DNA of 64,000 nucleotides from Clavaria fumosa (taxonomy: Eukaryota; Basidiomycota; Agaricomycetes; Agaricales; Clavariaceae): positions 1-64,000 of the forward strand of contig OX637795.1 of assembly GCA_951802425.1 (NCBI GenBank), written 5' to 3'. This document shows, piece by piece, positions 23,834-35,960 of this stretch (the first letter of the stretch is position 1; each line of letters opens with the position of its first letter). Below the pieces are notes generated by a model, which worked only from the letters and a program-made list of their open reading frames with translations, was not told the origin of the DNA and did not search any database. The translations under genes and the position numbers were made by a program.

Positions 23834-25417
23834 TCACCTCATGTGGTCCATCACCCTGTTGTCATACAGGAAGTTGTAAATAGTGTACAGTTCAGTTGGC
23901 GCATGGTCCATCGCCAAGGGAAGGCATCGGACGTAAGCGAGATCGGCCAAGACCACCGTGCCAGCGGTGAGGTGCTGCACCGACCAATATGCGGGACCCC
24001 ACACCTGAGCACCACTGTAGGTGCGAGTGTAATACGCCATTCGAAGAGAGAAATAGTAGTCGGAGAATAGATGACCGTGACATCTGTGAAATTGGCGCTG
24101 CCAATCGTGATGGAGCTTGTGGATAAAGTCTCGAACGGGCCGCCGGAGATGTAATGCATCCAAAGAATGCTAGTGCCGTTGTTGGTGATCCGAAGGGGGT
24201 TCTCACCGAAAATGCTGATCTTGGTCTCTGCGCCCCCAGCCGCATTGATGTGCATGCGATATGTCATGATACCGACGGGATTCACGAGCGGCAAGACGAC
24301 TTGGGGGGTAACTGCAGAGTTGGCAGTTGACAAGGAAGCCGTCGCAGCTCGCAAGTAGTCAGTAGTGTATGTCATGGGGATGGCGTTGGCGGGTTGCGTC
24401 ACCACAGTCCAGATGTCGGACAGGAGAGACCATTTGGATGTCAACGCAATGTCCCACGGAGAGGCGCAAAGGTGGACGGAATGATGAGAATGCCAGAGAG
24501 AGCGGCGTTCAGGGTAGACCCAGCATTCAGGATCTGCCAGAGGAAGATAGGATTGACATTGGCCGATATGGATTTCACCCATGTGGCGATAAAGAGGCCG
24601 TCCTCGAAGATGACGAGACTGTCGGGGACGCCGCATGTGCCGGGGGCGGGCTCGGTGAGCAGCACCATGCGCTTGAGCGCGAGGTGCGGGTGTGCCGTCG
24701 TGCGGGGGCGCGCGGCCGCGGGGCCCTGGGGGTGGTACGTCCGCCACACACTCCCGTCTGGCGTGGCGTATGTCTGCCCATGGATGGGGTTGAAAAAGGT
24801 GTCACGCATCGGCTCGATGCGGAATGTGGGGCCCAAGCTGGTCAGCACGGTTAGCGGGGCGCAAGTGACTAGTGCGGCGTGCGATAAAGAGGCCGTCCTC
24901 GAAGATGACGAGACTGTCGGGGACACCGCACGTGCCGGGGGCGGGCTCGGTGAGTAGCACCATGCGCTTGAGCGCGAGGTGCGGGTGTGCCGTGCGTGGT
25001 TTCCCACTCAGCATCAGTCAGGAACACTGTTTGCATCTGTCAGATGTAGGAGCACCTCAAAAAAAAAGGTGACACACAGAGGTAGCCATCTAAGAAACAC
25101 AGACTCGTGTGGTCATTCGAAGTCCCACCGATAGCCGTCAGCCAGTCCTGGTCATTCTTCCACACGAGACATGAGTTGGTGCCATAGCAAAGGCATCATC
25201 TTCCACAGAACCGCAAAACATGGTGCGTAATAGTAGAGAGGAAAGAAGAAGACATATGTGAGGAGGAAAGCCCCAAGCACATGGAACTCTCCATCCACAC
25301 AAAGTAATATAAAGTGACATCATGACTCTGACCGCTAGCGTACCGCCTGCAATCAGCGAAGTCAACCTTCCAACACATGCTGCCGTACCGGTCAGCAGGG
25401 TGTCGGGGATGGGGCAT
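23834..25417 (-). pseudogene. Unidentified gene fragment inside the hAT element, frameshifted
   Basis: I do not recognise the family. The minus strand keeps a credible protein over three frames: FRIEPMRDTFFNPIHG to APLRGTL (about 24840-24455), then LTSKWSLLSDIW to SPTTISL (about 24455-24045), then RMAYYTRTYSGAQVWGPAYW to a stop at 23834. The junctions at about 24450 and 24045 need frame changes. At the 5' side, a block of about 115 bp (24591-24705) is repeated at 24882-24996 in another frame. Normal amino-acid composition and CpG content suggest a captured host gene, later broken. No signal peptide or clear motif is visible. Confidence 0.5.
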
Positions 25418-25635
25418 GATTAACCCATGCCGCTGTGCAACTCAACGGGGTCCCGTGACCACCTGCCTGTTTGGGATATGGTGCATTGGCTGGCTCGGCT
25501 AGACACGGCTATCTCCGGTTTGACATCAGTCATCACACCGACAGGAACCACTCACCTATAGAGTAGCTCGGCTCAGCTCACAACTGGCTTGGCTCATAGG
25601 CTAAGTGGCTAAATCGCCGAGCCATTGCAACACTA

Positions 25636-27845
25636 AAGAAAGTGATTGATGTCCTGGCCAAGATTGGACATTGAAAATATAGTCCTGGCCAATACACCCA
25701 AACCTTGGAAGGTAATTGGTTTTGGTCAATGTGCAGAAGGATTCGTGTCAGCAAAGGTGGACAAAGTGTGAATATGATCTTGGCCAAGAAGGGCCAACGA
25801 AAATATAATTTTGGCCAACACATAATATATGGGGTAATATTCAGACTAGCCAATAGTCATGGATCTATGAAGGTATTGGTTTTGGCAAGGAAATCGAATC
25901 CATAAAATCCTGGCCAACATGTAGATATGGTGAAATCTTCAAACTGGCTAATACTCAAGGACCTATGGTAGTAATTTGTTTCAGACAAAGAGATAGGTGT
26001 GCATCATCTTGGCCAGGATTGGCAAATGAAAATATAGTCCTAGCCAACATTGGTAATATTCAGACTGGCCAATACTCATGGACCTATAAAATTGGTTTCA
26101 GGCAGAAAATTGCATCAATATCATCTTGGCCATGATTGAACAATGAGAATATAGGCCTGGCCAATAGCAATGATATATAACATAATATTCAGACTGGCCA
26201 ATACTCATGCACATATGAAATTGGTTTCAGCCAGGATGCTACAATAATGTCATCTTGGCCATGAGTGGACAATGAGAATATAGGCCTGGCCAATAGCAAT
26301 CATATATCATAATATTCAGACTGGCCCATACTCATGCATGTATGAACTTGGTTTCAGGCAGGATACTGCAATAATATCATCTTGGCCATGATTAAACAAT
26401 GAGAATATGGGCCTGGCCAATAGCAATGATATACCATAATATTCAGACTGGCCAATACTCATGCACCTATGAAATTGGTCTCAGCCAGGAAATTTGATCA
26501 ACATTGCCTTGGCCATGATTGGACATTAAGAATATACTCTTGGCCAACATATTCAATATTCAGAATATTATCTTGGCCAAGATTGATTGATGAAAATATA
26601 GTCATGGCCAATATGTAAGATATGTTGTAATATTCAGACTGGCCAAAAGTTATGGTTCTGTCAAAGTAATTTGTTTTGGCCAAGACACCTGTTCAGTATC
26701 ATCTTGGCCAGGATTGGCTAATGAAGATATAGTCCTGGCCAACATTTAAGCTATGTGGTAATATTCAGACTGGCCAATACTCAAGGAACTACAATGGTAC
26801 TTTCATATGTGCATGAGTATTGGCCAGTCTGAATATTATGGTACATCATTTATATAGGCCAGGCCTATATTCTCATTGTCCAATCATGGCCAAAATGATA
26901 TTATTGTTGTATCCTGGCTGAAACCAATTTCATATCCTGGCTGAAACCAATTTCATACATGCATGAATATTGGCCAGTCTGAATATTATGGTATATCTAT
27001 TGGCCAGTCTGAATATTATGATATATGATTGCTATTGGCCAGGCCTATATTCTTGTTGTCCACTCATGGCCAAGATGATATTATTGTAGTATCCTGACTG
27101 AAACCAATTTCATATGTGCATGAGTGTTGGCCAGTCTGAATATTATGGTATATCATTTATATTGGCCAGGCCTATATTCTCATTGTCCAATCATGGCCAA
27201 GATGATATTATTGCCGTATCCTTGCTGAAAACAATTTTGGATACTGCAATAATATCATCTTGGCCATGATTGGACAATGAAGATATAGGCCTGGCCAATA
27301 GCCATGATATACCATAATATTCAGACTGGCCAATACTCATGCACATATGAAATTGGTTTCAGCCTGGATGCTACAATAATATCATCTTGGCCATGAGTGG
27401 ACAACAAGAATATAGGCCTGGCCAATAGCAATCATATATCATAATATTCAGACTGGCCAATACTCATGCACATATGAAATTGGTTTCAGCTAGGATGGCA
27501 CAATAATATCATCTTGGCCATGATTGGAAAACAAGAATACAGGCCTGGCCAATAGAAATCATATACCATAATGTTCAGACTGGCCAATACTCAAGGAACT
27601 ACAATGGTAATTGGTTGCAACCAAGATATCTCATCAGCATTATCTTGGCCAAGATTTGGCTGATATTCCCAAAATCCTATCTATGACACAATTAAAGGTT
27701 GGCCAACATGGCACTGCACTGCTAATGCAGTCACCAATACACACACCTTGGCCAATGTTCAACCCAGGGTGTAGATTTTGCAAATTTAAACTTGGGCCAA
27801 CACTATATTTTTGTTCCTTATGTCTCTTGGCCAGTCTGTAGTTTA
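25636..27845. repeat. TGGCCA-box satellite, right part, with inverted block
   Basis: Tandem units of roughly 110-130 bp each hold TATTCAGACTGGCCAATACT, AATTGGTTTCAGCCAGGAT, ATCATCTTGGCCATGATTGG and AATATAGGCCTGGCCAATAG. They read forward to about 26800, in reverse complement at about 26800-27235, then forward again to about 27845. There is no gene. The palindromic TGGCCA box appears three or four times per unit. Confidence 0.9.
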
Positions 27846-27928
27846 TGGTCTCATCGATAAGGGCCTTACAATCTCGATCAGGCCATGGCACAAAGTTCAA
27901 CATCATGTGACTTCACATCATTTTTGAC

Positions 27929-29913
27929 TTGCCTGAGTTCTTAGCCCTTGAGTCAGCTCTTACACTTCCCTTGTCACTCTGCCACTCACACACGATGCAA
28001 TTCATGCCTTCCCAAGTCAAGATCCTTCAGTGGCATAGCATGGCCTACAAGGATGCCCATGGCAATGTTGCAAAACTAGGGATTATTGCAGCTGCTGCAA
28101 GGGAGCTTGTTGATGCCCATGATGCATCCAAAACAACTAGACCACATCCTGCAGATTTGCACAAGGTGAGTTGCTACTTATCACTTGTGCACCCTTGAGC
28201 TACCCCAAAACTTTTAAAAAGTCATGTATTGGTTCCGTAACTTCGCAAAACCTCAAAAACAGGCTGCTCAGCCTGATGAAACAAGTGATGAAGACTCAGT
28301 GTCTGAAAATGCCACTCCACTTGGCAAAAACAAGTACTGCAAGACATACAAACCCTGAGATGCCGTAAATGTCCTTTATCATGACTGTGTCACGGCGATT
28401 CTTGAGGCATCCAGCTCTGTCAAGACTGGCAGTAAATGGTTCATGGGCCTGTACCCAGCAGCACTCTCAGAGGTTGTCAATGCACTAATGGCAAATGAGC
28501 TCAAGGCAGCAGAGGAATTGGCATGCAAATGGAATTCAGATGGTGCACCCCCAGAGCAGCAGAAACAGTCAGTGGCTTACTAACACATTAAACTACATTA
28601 CTAACTTGAAACTTGAGGAACCACAAGAAGCTTGCAATGAAGGTGTTAACATTCATGGAGGAGATTCAGAAAATGATGGGTGTTCAATTATTTGTCATGG
28701 TGGGCTATGAAATTGATGGCAATGTTGTCTGAACTAAGTGAATTCACATTTATCTCTAATGTTAAATTTCTAAAATTGAACTGGAAGGTTTGAGTGTCAA
28801 CCTTGTCAGGGACAGACCTTCACCAAAGCATTTCCAAACTGGAACGATGATATGTGGGAGCATTTTGGGACATATATTGTCCACCAATATCATGCGTGTC
28901 AGCAATTTGTCATGTTCTTTATACAGTCCTGACACCTCCTTCAAGCTGAGGCTGTTATTTGAGATGATGCTGAAAATGAGGATGAGTCTGCTGATGAGGA
29001 TGAACTGGAAATTGATGATGATGGCTATGCAATCATGCCAGCATGAGGAGATTGCAGCCTTGTCAATTGCAAGGCAATGATCTGCAACTATGTCAAGATA
29101 AACTATAGTAAGCATAATAAATTAGTACATCCATGTCACTCACAGCATTTTAAGGAATCTTTTGTGGCAACAGATGTGCACGCATTTGATGGGGGAATAT
29201 ATCTGGAGATCCAGACAAGTTTTTTGAGGTTGGGCACTTGCCCACAGGTGTGCATCTTCGAGATCCATGCCATCTCCATCTGGAGGAGATCGCTGTGCTG
29301 TGGGATGCATGGGTGAAAAGGCAGAACAATGGGTTGAATGGCTTAGTTTTTACAGGCTGTGACAAGAGAGATTGTCAGGACCAGTTCAAAGAGGCAAGTG
29401 AAGGGGGAAAAGAAGGAACAGTATGTTGAGATTGATGAGGATGAGGATGAGGACAATGACAGTGATGAGGACAACGACAATGACAATGACAACAACAACA
29501 ACAACAAGGGCTGTGACATCAAGCCTTTGGCCAAATCACACCCTGATTTGCCAACAAGAACAGCTGATGAGGATGCTCTGGCCAATGCAGCAGTTGACAA
29601 CTCAGCCAAATCTATTGCTAACATCTTGGCTGAAGGCCTGACATCACCTGATGAAAGCACATTAGCCATCACCTACAACAATGCTCTAGTGCCCCGTCCT
29701 ACCACTCTTGCTTCTGTGCATCCAGCCAGCCCTGCTGCTGTGCCCCACAGTGAGGAGACTTGGATTGCATACTCCCCTGCTTGCAACCAACACAACCTGG
29801 CTTTACATGCTTGCTACCCATGCTGCCCCATGCTCTGTCACCCCTCCAGGAACCTTGCAATACTGGTGTTGGCTGCATACTACTATCACTGCCTGTTGAC
29901 AGCCCCAGAATAG
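27929..29913 (+). pseudogene. Multi-exon pseudogene of an Agaricomycete-type repeated family
   Basis: Frame-jumping segments keep gene-like composition: KLGIIAAAARELVDAHDASK (28065), DAVNVLYHDCVTAILEASSS after a TGA at 28356, NALMANELKAAEELACKWNS (28480-28550), KVLTFMEEIQKMMGVQLFVM (28640), TKAFPNWNDDMWEHFGTYI (28820), an acidic DEDE tract, then a long open 3' part with a Glu/Asp-Asn repeat (29420-29520) and a Ser/Pro-rich tail to 29913. GT..AG introns fit between several pieces (for example 28167-28262). It resembles a class of large repeated Agaricomycete ORFs of unknown role that I cannot name. Several stops make it inactive. Confidence 0.55.
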
Positions 29914-29939
29914 TGGCTGGAGTCTGCAGTACTCATGTT

Positions 29940-30180
29940 ATATAATTCCCAGGCCTGGGTTGAGGTACTAATTGTGTGATAAAGTGTCCTTAGTGACATT
30001 CTCACTGTCCTTAGTGACACCACAGTGCAGTGACAGTGTCCTTTACAGCACTTCCACTGTCCTAGCAGTGCAATGAAAGCATTGGAACAACAAGCTTTTT
30101 TTTTGTGATGCTCTGACCATCCCATTGTTACAGTGACAGTGTCACAAAGGACACTGTCACTGTACACCAGCAGCCTCCAA
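29940..30180. repeat. Inverted repeats around GACAGTGTCC/GGACACTGTC
   Basis: GTGTCCTTAGTGACA, CAGTGACAGTGTCC, CCACTGTCCTAGCAGTG and GACAGTGTCACAAAGGACACTGTCACTGT alternate on both strands, allowing many hairpins. There is no coding potential. Confidence 0.6.
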
Positions 30181-30420
30181 TACTATATATGATATGCCAT
30201 GGCACAATCCCTTCATCTGGCACATGACATGCCACATGGATACATTATTCTATTCACATTACCAGCATCACCCATGGTAACAAGCATCACCATGTGACCC
30301 ACCTCATGATGTGACAACATCAACATTCATATATGCAGCCATCAGTCAGATGCATATGTTCTTCTAAACACTAATAACTACTACACAGCTACCATATTTC
30401 AAGTTTTGCTGGAAGACCCC
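30181..30420 (+). mobile_element. Fragment of the 34-49 kb LTR family
   Basis: CATCTGGCACATGACATGCC, CACCCATGGTAACAAGCATC and the run CAACATTCATATATGCAGCC match the middle of the LTRs at 36230-36425 and 48270-48530 in order. It has neither LTR terminus. 30421-30934 holds nothing I can assign. Confidence 0.55.
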
Positions 30421-30934
30421 TGGAACCCTAAATGAACTTTGGGGCAAAAAAAAAAGTTTTGGGGGAAAGCACCAAATGAGAGTAAACATCATCAAAGACA
30501 TAATGAGGACTAAAAGGGGGGACTTTTTTGGGGGGGAATATTTCATGTGGGGTCCTTGTTAGGGTGCCACTGCTAAGTACAAACTTGTGAGGACTGCAAG
30601 GACTGAATTCTGACTTGTATGCTGGAATTGTTGCTTTGTGGGTGATGGGAGGAGAGAGAGAGGGATGGAATATGATAGGTATGGGATGGCCCAGTATAGC
30701 ATTGCATTTGTTTTGGAATCCTATGGTTGGTTTTGATAAACAGGAGAATTTTGACTGGTTTGGTCAGCAGCTTTGGCATGCATTGGAAAATGAGTTTGGG
30801 GAAAATGTAAACCATGGAAATTGAAGATTAGAGGGGTAGATATAGGCACACAAAATTTCAAAAGACTAGCTTGAGTGGTTAGCTTGCAGTGAAAGAAAGC
30901 GCAGATACTCCATCTGCACAAGGACTATGCTGTT

Positions 30935-32778
30935 AGTATTTCTTGTCCACATGGATGACATTGTTATGCCTTCCTGTCTCTACTACCAACTAAGGGCCTT
31001 CTTCTTCCATTCCATCTAGCATCCATTCAAGCCCTCCTCCATCTGAGGTGCTCCCTGTTGCCCCTATAGCACCATCAGATAGTCACCCATGTACCAGCAT
31101 ACCATTGCCCTTGTATGATTGTCTGCTCTCCTGTCTCTTCCCCAGTCTCTTCATTCAGCAATTGTGTCTCCCCCATTCTCCCCCATGTGTTGATAGCTGT
31201 GGGCCACACACATGCTTTCAAGCTTTGACACAAACTCAACTCATCACTTAACTGACTTTGTGAGATGGGGCATCCAGGACACCCACTTTGACATTCACAT
31301 CTAGTCAACTTTGTGTGTCATTTGGGCATGGCAGTCCTGGACACCCACCTTGAGGCACACATCCAGTCAACTTACTTTGTACATTATGAGAGATGTGGGT
31401 GTCCTGGTCCTCCTGGCATGGCTTACCTGTATCTGTATGATGTCCCAGCCTGCATCACATTGGATCTTGGTAGGTATGTAGGACCTAGGTTTGGCATGCT
31501 AAGAGTGAGTAGCACAGGTGGTGTAAGTAGGATGGAGGGTGGACAGTGTGAGTGGAGTGAGTGGGTGGCACAGGCAAGGTGAGTAAGGCAGGTGGCACAA
31601 GTGAGGAGGTGCAAGTGAGGCAAGCCATGTGGTGTAGCACCAATGAGGTGAGTGGGCTGCTCATGTTCATCAGTCATTGCTTATGTGTGCCATACAGTGC
31701 CTAGGCTATGTCCATGCTGCTCATAGCAACCCACCTCCAGACCCTGTTCTTTTTTCCCTTCCCCAGGTAGTCCAGCACAATGCAGTTCTGCCTCCTCCCC
31801 TTCCTTGCCATGTGCTATCCACTCTATGCTGCTTTTGGGTCCATGTTAATCACAAGACTCCTAGACAGAAGAACAAGACAAGCAGCATAGAGTGGATAGC
31901 ACATGGCAAGGAAGGGGAGGAGGCAGAACTGCATTGTGCTGGACTACCTGGGGAAGGGAAAAAAGAACAGGGTCTGGAGGTGGGTTGCTATGAGCAGCAT
32001 GGACATAGCCTAGGCACTGTATGGCACACATAAGCAATGACTGATGAACATGAGCAGCCCACTCACCTCATTGGTGCTACACCACATGGCTTGCCTCACT
32101 TGCACCTCCTCACTTGTGCCACCTGCCTTACTCACCTTGCCTGTGCCACCCACTCACTCCACTCACACTGTCCACCCTCCATCCTACTTACACCACCTGT
32201 GCTACTCACTCTTAGCATGCCAAACCTAGGTCCTACATACCTACCAAGATCCAATGTGATGCAGGCTGGGACATCATACAGATACAGGTAAGCCATGCCA
32301 GGAGGACCAGGACACCCACATCTCTCATAATGTACAAAGTAAGTTGACTGGATGTGTGCCTCAAGGTGGGTGTCCAGGACTGCCATGCCCAAATGACACA
32401 CAAAGTTGACTAGATGTGAATGTCAAAGTGGGTGTCCTGGATGCCCCATCTCACAAAGTCAGTTAAGTGATGAGTTGAGTTTGTGTCAAAGCTTGAAAGC
32501 ATGTGTGTGGCCCACAGCTATCAACACATGGGGGAGAATGGGGGAGACACAATTGCTGAATGAAGAGACTGGGGAAGAGACAGGAGAGCAGACAATCATA
32601 CAAGGGCAATGGTATGCTGGTACATGGGTGACTATCTGATGGTGCTATAGGGGCAACAGGGAGCACTCAGATGGAGGAGGGCTTGAATGGATGCTAGATG
32701 GAATGGAAGAAGAAGGCCCTTAGTTGGTAGTAGAGACAGGAAGGCATAACAATGTCATCCATGTGGACAAGAAATACT
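30935..32778. repeat. Large inverted repeat (palindrome), copy 2
   Basis: Same family as copies 1 and 3, with arms of about 900 bp (30935-31835 and 31880-32778) running from AGTATTTCTTGTCC inward. The spacer of about 45-50 bases is not symmetric: it is one arm's central sequence (ACATGGACCCAAAAG) without its partner, as left by a one-sided central deletion of a longer palindrome such as copy 3. No CTG-rich segment or gag flanks this copy. Confidence 0.9.
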
Positions 32779-33660
32779 GATGAAATGTGGAAACAAAATT
32801 CCCAGTCTCTGTGCTTGCTTGTCCCCACTCATCTCAGACCTCCATTGTCCACAGGCAGCAAGTCACCCTACCCCTCAAGTAAGTACCTGTCAGTCAGTTG
32901 CCAATGTTGCAGGCTACAGCAAGGCAGCAGGTAATGTTGCAAGCCCTAGCAAGGCAAGGGACAACATCACAGGTGTAGTAGATCCATTGCCCACAGAGTT
33001 CTTGAAGGCATGGAAAAAAATTGGATCAGTGAAAGAAAATAAGGAGTGGAATGGGATGGAGTGAGAGGTGCATAATGGTATTTCTCATTCCAATCATTTT
33101 TTCTAATTGTTGAGTCACAGGATTGTGACAATTGCATTGCAAAGGGCTGGCAGTGTGAGCACAGTCCTGCTGGCAAGTGTCATCAGTTTGTGGAGGACCA
33201 TGGAAAGTGTTTGTGGGTCTAGGAGTTTTGACGATGGCAGGTGAAGAATGAGTTGGGTTGGGACAATGTGCTGGTCTCTTGGTTTGCTGCTTGTGACTTG
33301 GCAATCCTGATGCACACATTGTCATTGGCATAGGCCCTGCATGGCTCAGGTGCATGCATGCCTGGGGCAGACAGATCTGCATTGTTGACAAGCAGTGTGT
33401 GCACCTCTCCTTTGCTCATCCTGTAGTCTTTGATGTCCTGCTTGTATAGTTCTGTCTCTTCTCTACTCAGTAAGTGTGCACTGTTGCATTCACTAATCCC
33501 ATGAGATCTTTGCAGGCACAAATTCATGGGTACATAAAGAGCTGGAGAACAGGATGGAAGGTGAGCAAACAGGTACCTGTTTCTTGCTGTGCATTGATGT
33601 CACAGAGCTACTGGCTGTTCAGGCCCTGCTCCATTTGCTGGGATATTGTCAGTTAGCTGT
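32779..33660. other. Unassigned sequence after palindrome 2
   Basis: No convincing gene. Short ORFs on both strands (32780-33064 plus, 33219-33527 minus) have no recognisable domain. Possible donor and acceptor signs hint at a decayed gene but do not join into a frame. Confidence 0.4.
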
Positions 33661-34130
33661 TTGTGCATATTTTGGTTTGTTCATATAATTGATCAAGGAA
33701 ACTCAACCCTCAATCAACAACATGCCCATATTGTTGACCAATGATATGAATATATCATTGACTGGCAATATGCTTATATCATGGACAATATATGCATATA
33801 ATTGACCAATGATATGTGCAAATAGTCAGTCAATGGCATCCACATATTGTCAGTCAACAAAGCAGTAGAAGCAGGGCAAGCAGGTCAGTGGGGCAGGCTG
33901 TGCAATTGGATTGAGTCAGATAGGCAGTGCAAGCAGGGTGAGCAGGTGAGTGGGCAATCATGGTTAGCAGTCAGCAGTGCAAGTGGGATGGGCAGGGTGG
34001 ATGTCACAAGTGGGTTGAGCAGGGTAGGCAGTGCAAGTGAGGCAAGTGGGGTGGATGATGGAAGTGGTGAGAGTGACATGTATGGCACAAGCATGATTAC
34101 TAGTGCAGTACAAGCAAGGTGAACATGATA
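33660..34130. repeat. Hairpin-rich block followed by GTGCAAGTGGG minisatellite
   Basis: 33720-33860 alternates ATTGTTGACCAATGATATG, CAATATATGCATATAATTG and similar inverted units, as in the LTR arrays at 40.6 and 43 kb. 33860-34130 is a degenerate 16-25 bp minisatellite (GCAGTGCAAGTGGGRTGGGC) related to part of the large palindrome arms (5460-5590) and to 38320-38470. Confidence 0.65.
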
Positions 34131-34422
34131 TGCTAGGGCCCATGACCTTGCCTCGAAGGTGCATGCATCATGCTTGTTCCACCCTTTGATGAGCTAGGGA
34201 GTCTTCCAGGATCCTCTGGTCGAGGCCAGCTTCTTTTTCTTCAAAAATGCGCATTTCGTGCTCAAGCTCGGTTTCTTGGTGTTTGAGGATGTTGGAATCA
34301 GCCATGGTGGTTTGACTTAGAGAAAAATTTCAGGTGTTGTGACCTGATCAACAAACAACACACTGACTAATTTGTCACATGATCTCCACTCTTGCAGTGC
34401 TTGAGGCTTGAAGGGGGGGTAA

Positions 34423-35828
34423 TGCCAGGATCCACACATTTTTCCCTATCTATTCCGCCTCTACCAACACCTCTGGACCTCCTGACACCCACTCACCACC
34501 TCGCAGACCACCCTGCGTACTTCTGAAACCTGCTGTCTTTTTCCAGAGCCCTCCTGAACTTCCCCTGCCTTCATACAATACTTGCGACCACAACACCATA
34601 CTCATGGAACTCCTTGCAAACTCACCCTATGCATATCCACCATTTGAACCCCCGATATTGACACACAACATGCAGTTACACAATCTCTTCATCAGCACAT
34701 GACTCACCATGTGGCACCACCAGCATTACTGGCATCACTGGTGCTACCAGTGTCACCAGCGCTACCAATGTCACCAGTGCTACCAATACCACCAGTGCTA
34801 CCAGCACCACTGGTGCTATGACACCACCAATGCTACCAGCATTACTTGCATTACTGGCATTACTCACATGACCCTCTGCCCTAGGTCACCTGTGTCACCC
34901 ATGTGACTGCTCCTATGACCTCACAATCTTAACACTCAAACATGCCACCAACGGTCAGCTGTGTATTTACTTCAAATATGTTTCCCTCCTTGCCCACAGT
35001 AATCTATAACTACAACATTTATGATCTGAGGATCCCCCCATAGTTATAGTTACTTATATGATTATTTAACTAGGTCATGACCCATGACTGGTCATGCTTG
35101 CAACCTTACTTATGCTTTCCTAACCCCTTGCGACCTTAGTAGAACATGCACACAGTCACTTTACAACTAGTTAAACCCCATACTACTATAGTCTTGTTGC
35201 CTGGAGACCTCTATACTTTTCCTAAATAGTTACACTCTCTGCATGTACATATATAAGTCTCACATGTACTTATGATACTCCAGACTTGATATTGATGCAC
35301 TTTGGTTTAAGCTTGAGGCTAGTATGCCCTTTGAGCTTGGAACCACCATGATTGATAGGTCTTGTCTAACTTGGTGACCTCGACAACACCAAGACATACT
35401 CTGCTTTCTTCTAACTCATCCTCTGTGCTCATATAAACTCACATGCCTGAGTATTTTTCTTTACTTGTCTTGGTACTAATTCCTTGAACCCTATAGGTTC
35501 CCCCATCAGTCAGCACAGTCATCACCTTCACTGACCTACTTCTCAACACCATCATGACCACTTGTGACCTTCTCAGCAACATCTTTTCTTCTTTAACTCA
35601 TCCATTTCTCCTTCAATGCTTTGTCTGTCAACTTTGTGACCTTCTCAGCAACTTCCTCTCTCAACTTGTCTTTTCTTATTTCTACACATCATCAAACATT
35701 TCCACAACCTTCCAGGACTGAGTATTCTTGATTATACTCAACAGTAGATTGGTCTTAGTGAGTTTACAGGACCAGTCACCAACAAATTGAGCTTTGGTAC
35801 TATTTATGAGATGGGACAGGCCCTAACA
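34423..35828 (+). mobile_element. LTR A of a gypsy-like element (1.4 kb)
   Basis: It starts TGCCAGGATCC right after the polypurine tract GAAGGGGGGG (about 34411) and ends GGGACAGGCCCTAACA (35828). The repeat holds a TATATAAGTCTCACATG promoter-like site (about 35250) and a segment rich in CCACCAGTGCTACCAGC. Its relatives are 35961-36600 and 48004-49548. Only 132 bp separate it from LTR B, so nearly all of the internal region is lost. Confidence 0.85.
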
Positions 35829-35960
35829 ATTGGAAGTGACCATAGTGGTTGGACTTAGAGAGAAATTTCAGGTGTCATGACCTGATCAACAAACAGTGTG
35901 CTGACTAATCCATCATGTGATCTCCACTCTTGCAGGGCTTGAGGCTTGAAGGGGGGGTAA
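35829..35960 (+). mobile_element. Internal remnant between two LTRs
   Basis: These 132 bp hold the sequence after the 5' LTR (ATTGGAAGTGACCATAGTGG) joined straight to the 3' end of the internal region (TTTCAGGTGTCATGACCTG .. GAAGGGGGGG). The latter is nearly the same as 34300-34422. Everything from gag to integrase has been deleted. Confidence 0.75.

Larger units (their letters stand above)
20754..25635. mobile_element. 4.9-kb hAT-type element inserted in the TGGCCA satellite
   Basis: The left end TAGTGTTGCCATGG and the right end CCATTGCAACACTA are inverted termini like those of the 617-bp element at 8422. Subterminal GGCTCGGCTC motifs lie inside both ends. The flanking 8-mers AAGAAAAG (20746-20753) and AAGAAAGT (25636-25643) match at the first six positions, so this is an aged 8-bp target duplication. 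Satellite sequence continues on both sides. The inside holds a hAT transposase C-terminus, a GC-rich inverted repeat and a broken gene of unknown origin, so it looks like a composite or gene-capturing derivative rather than an autonomous copy. Confidence 0.8.
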
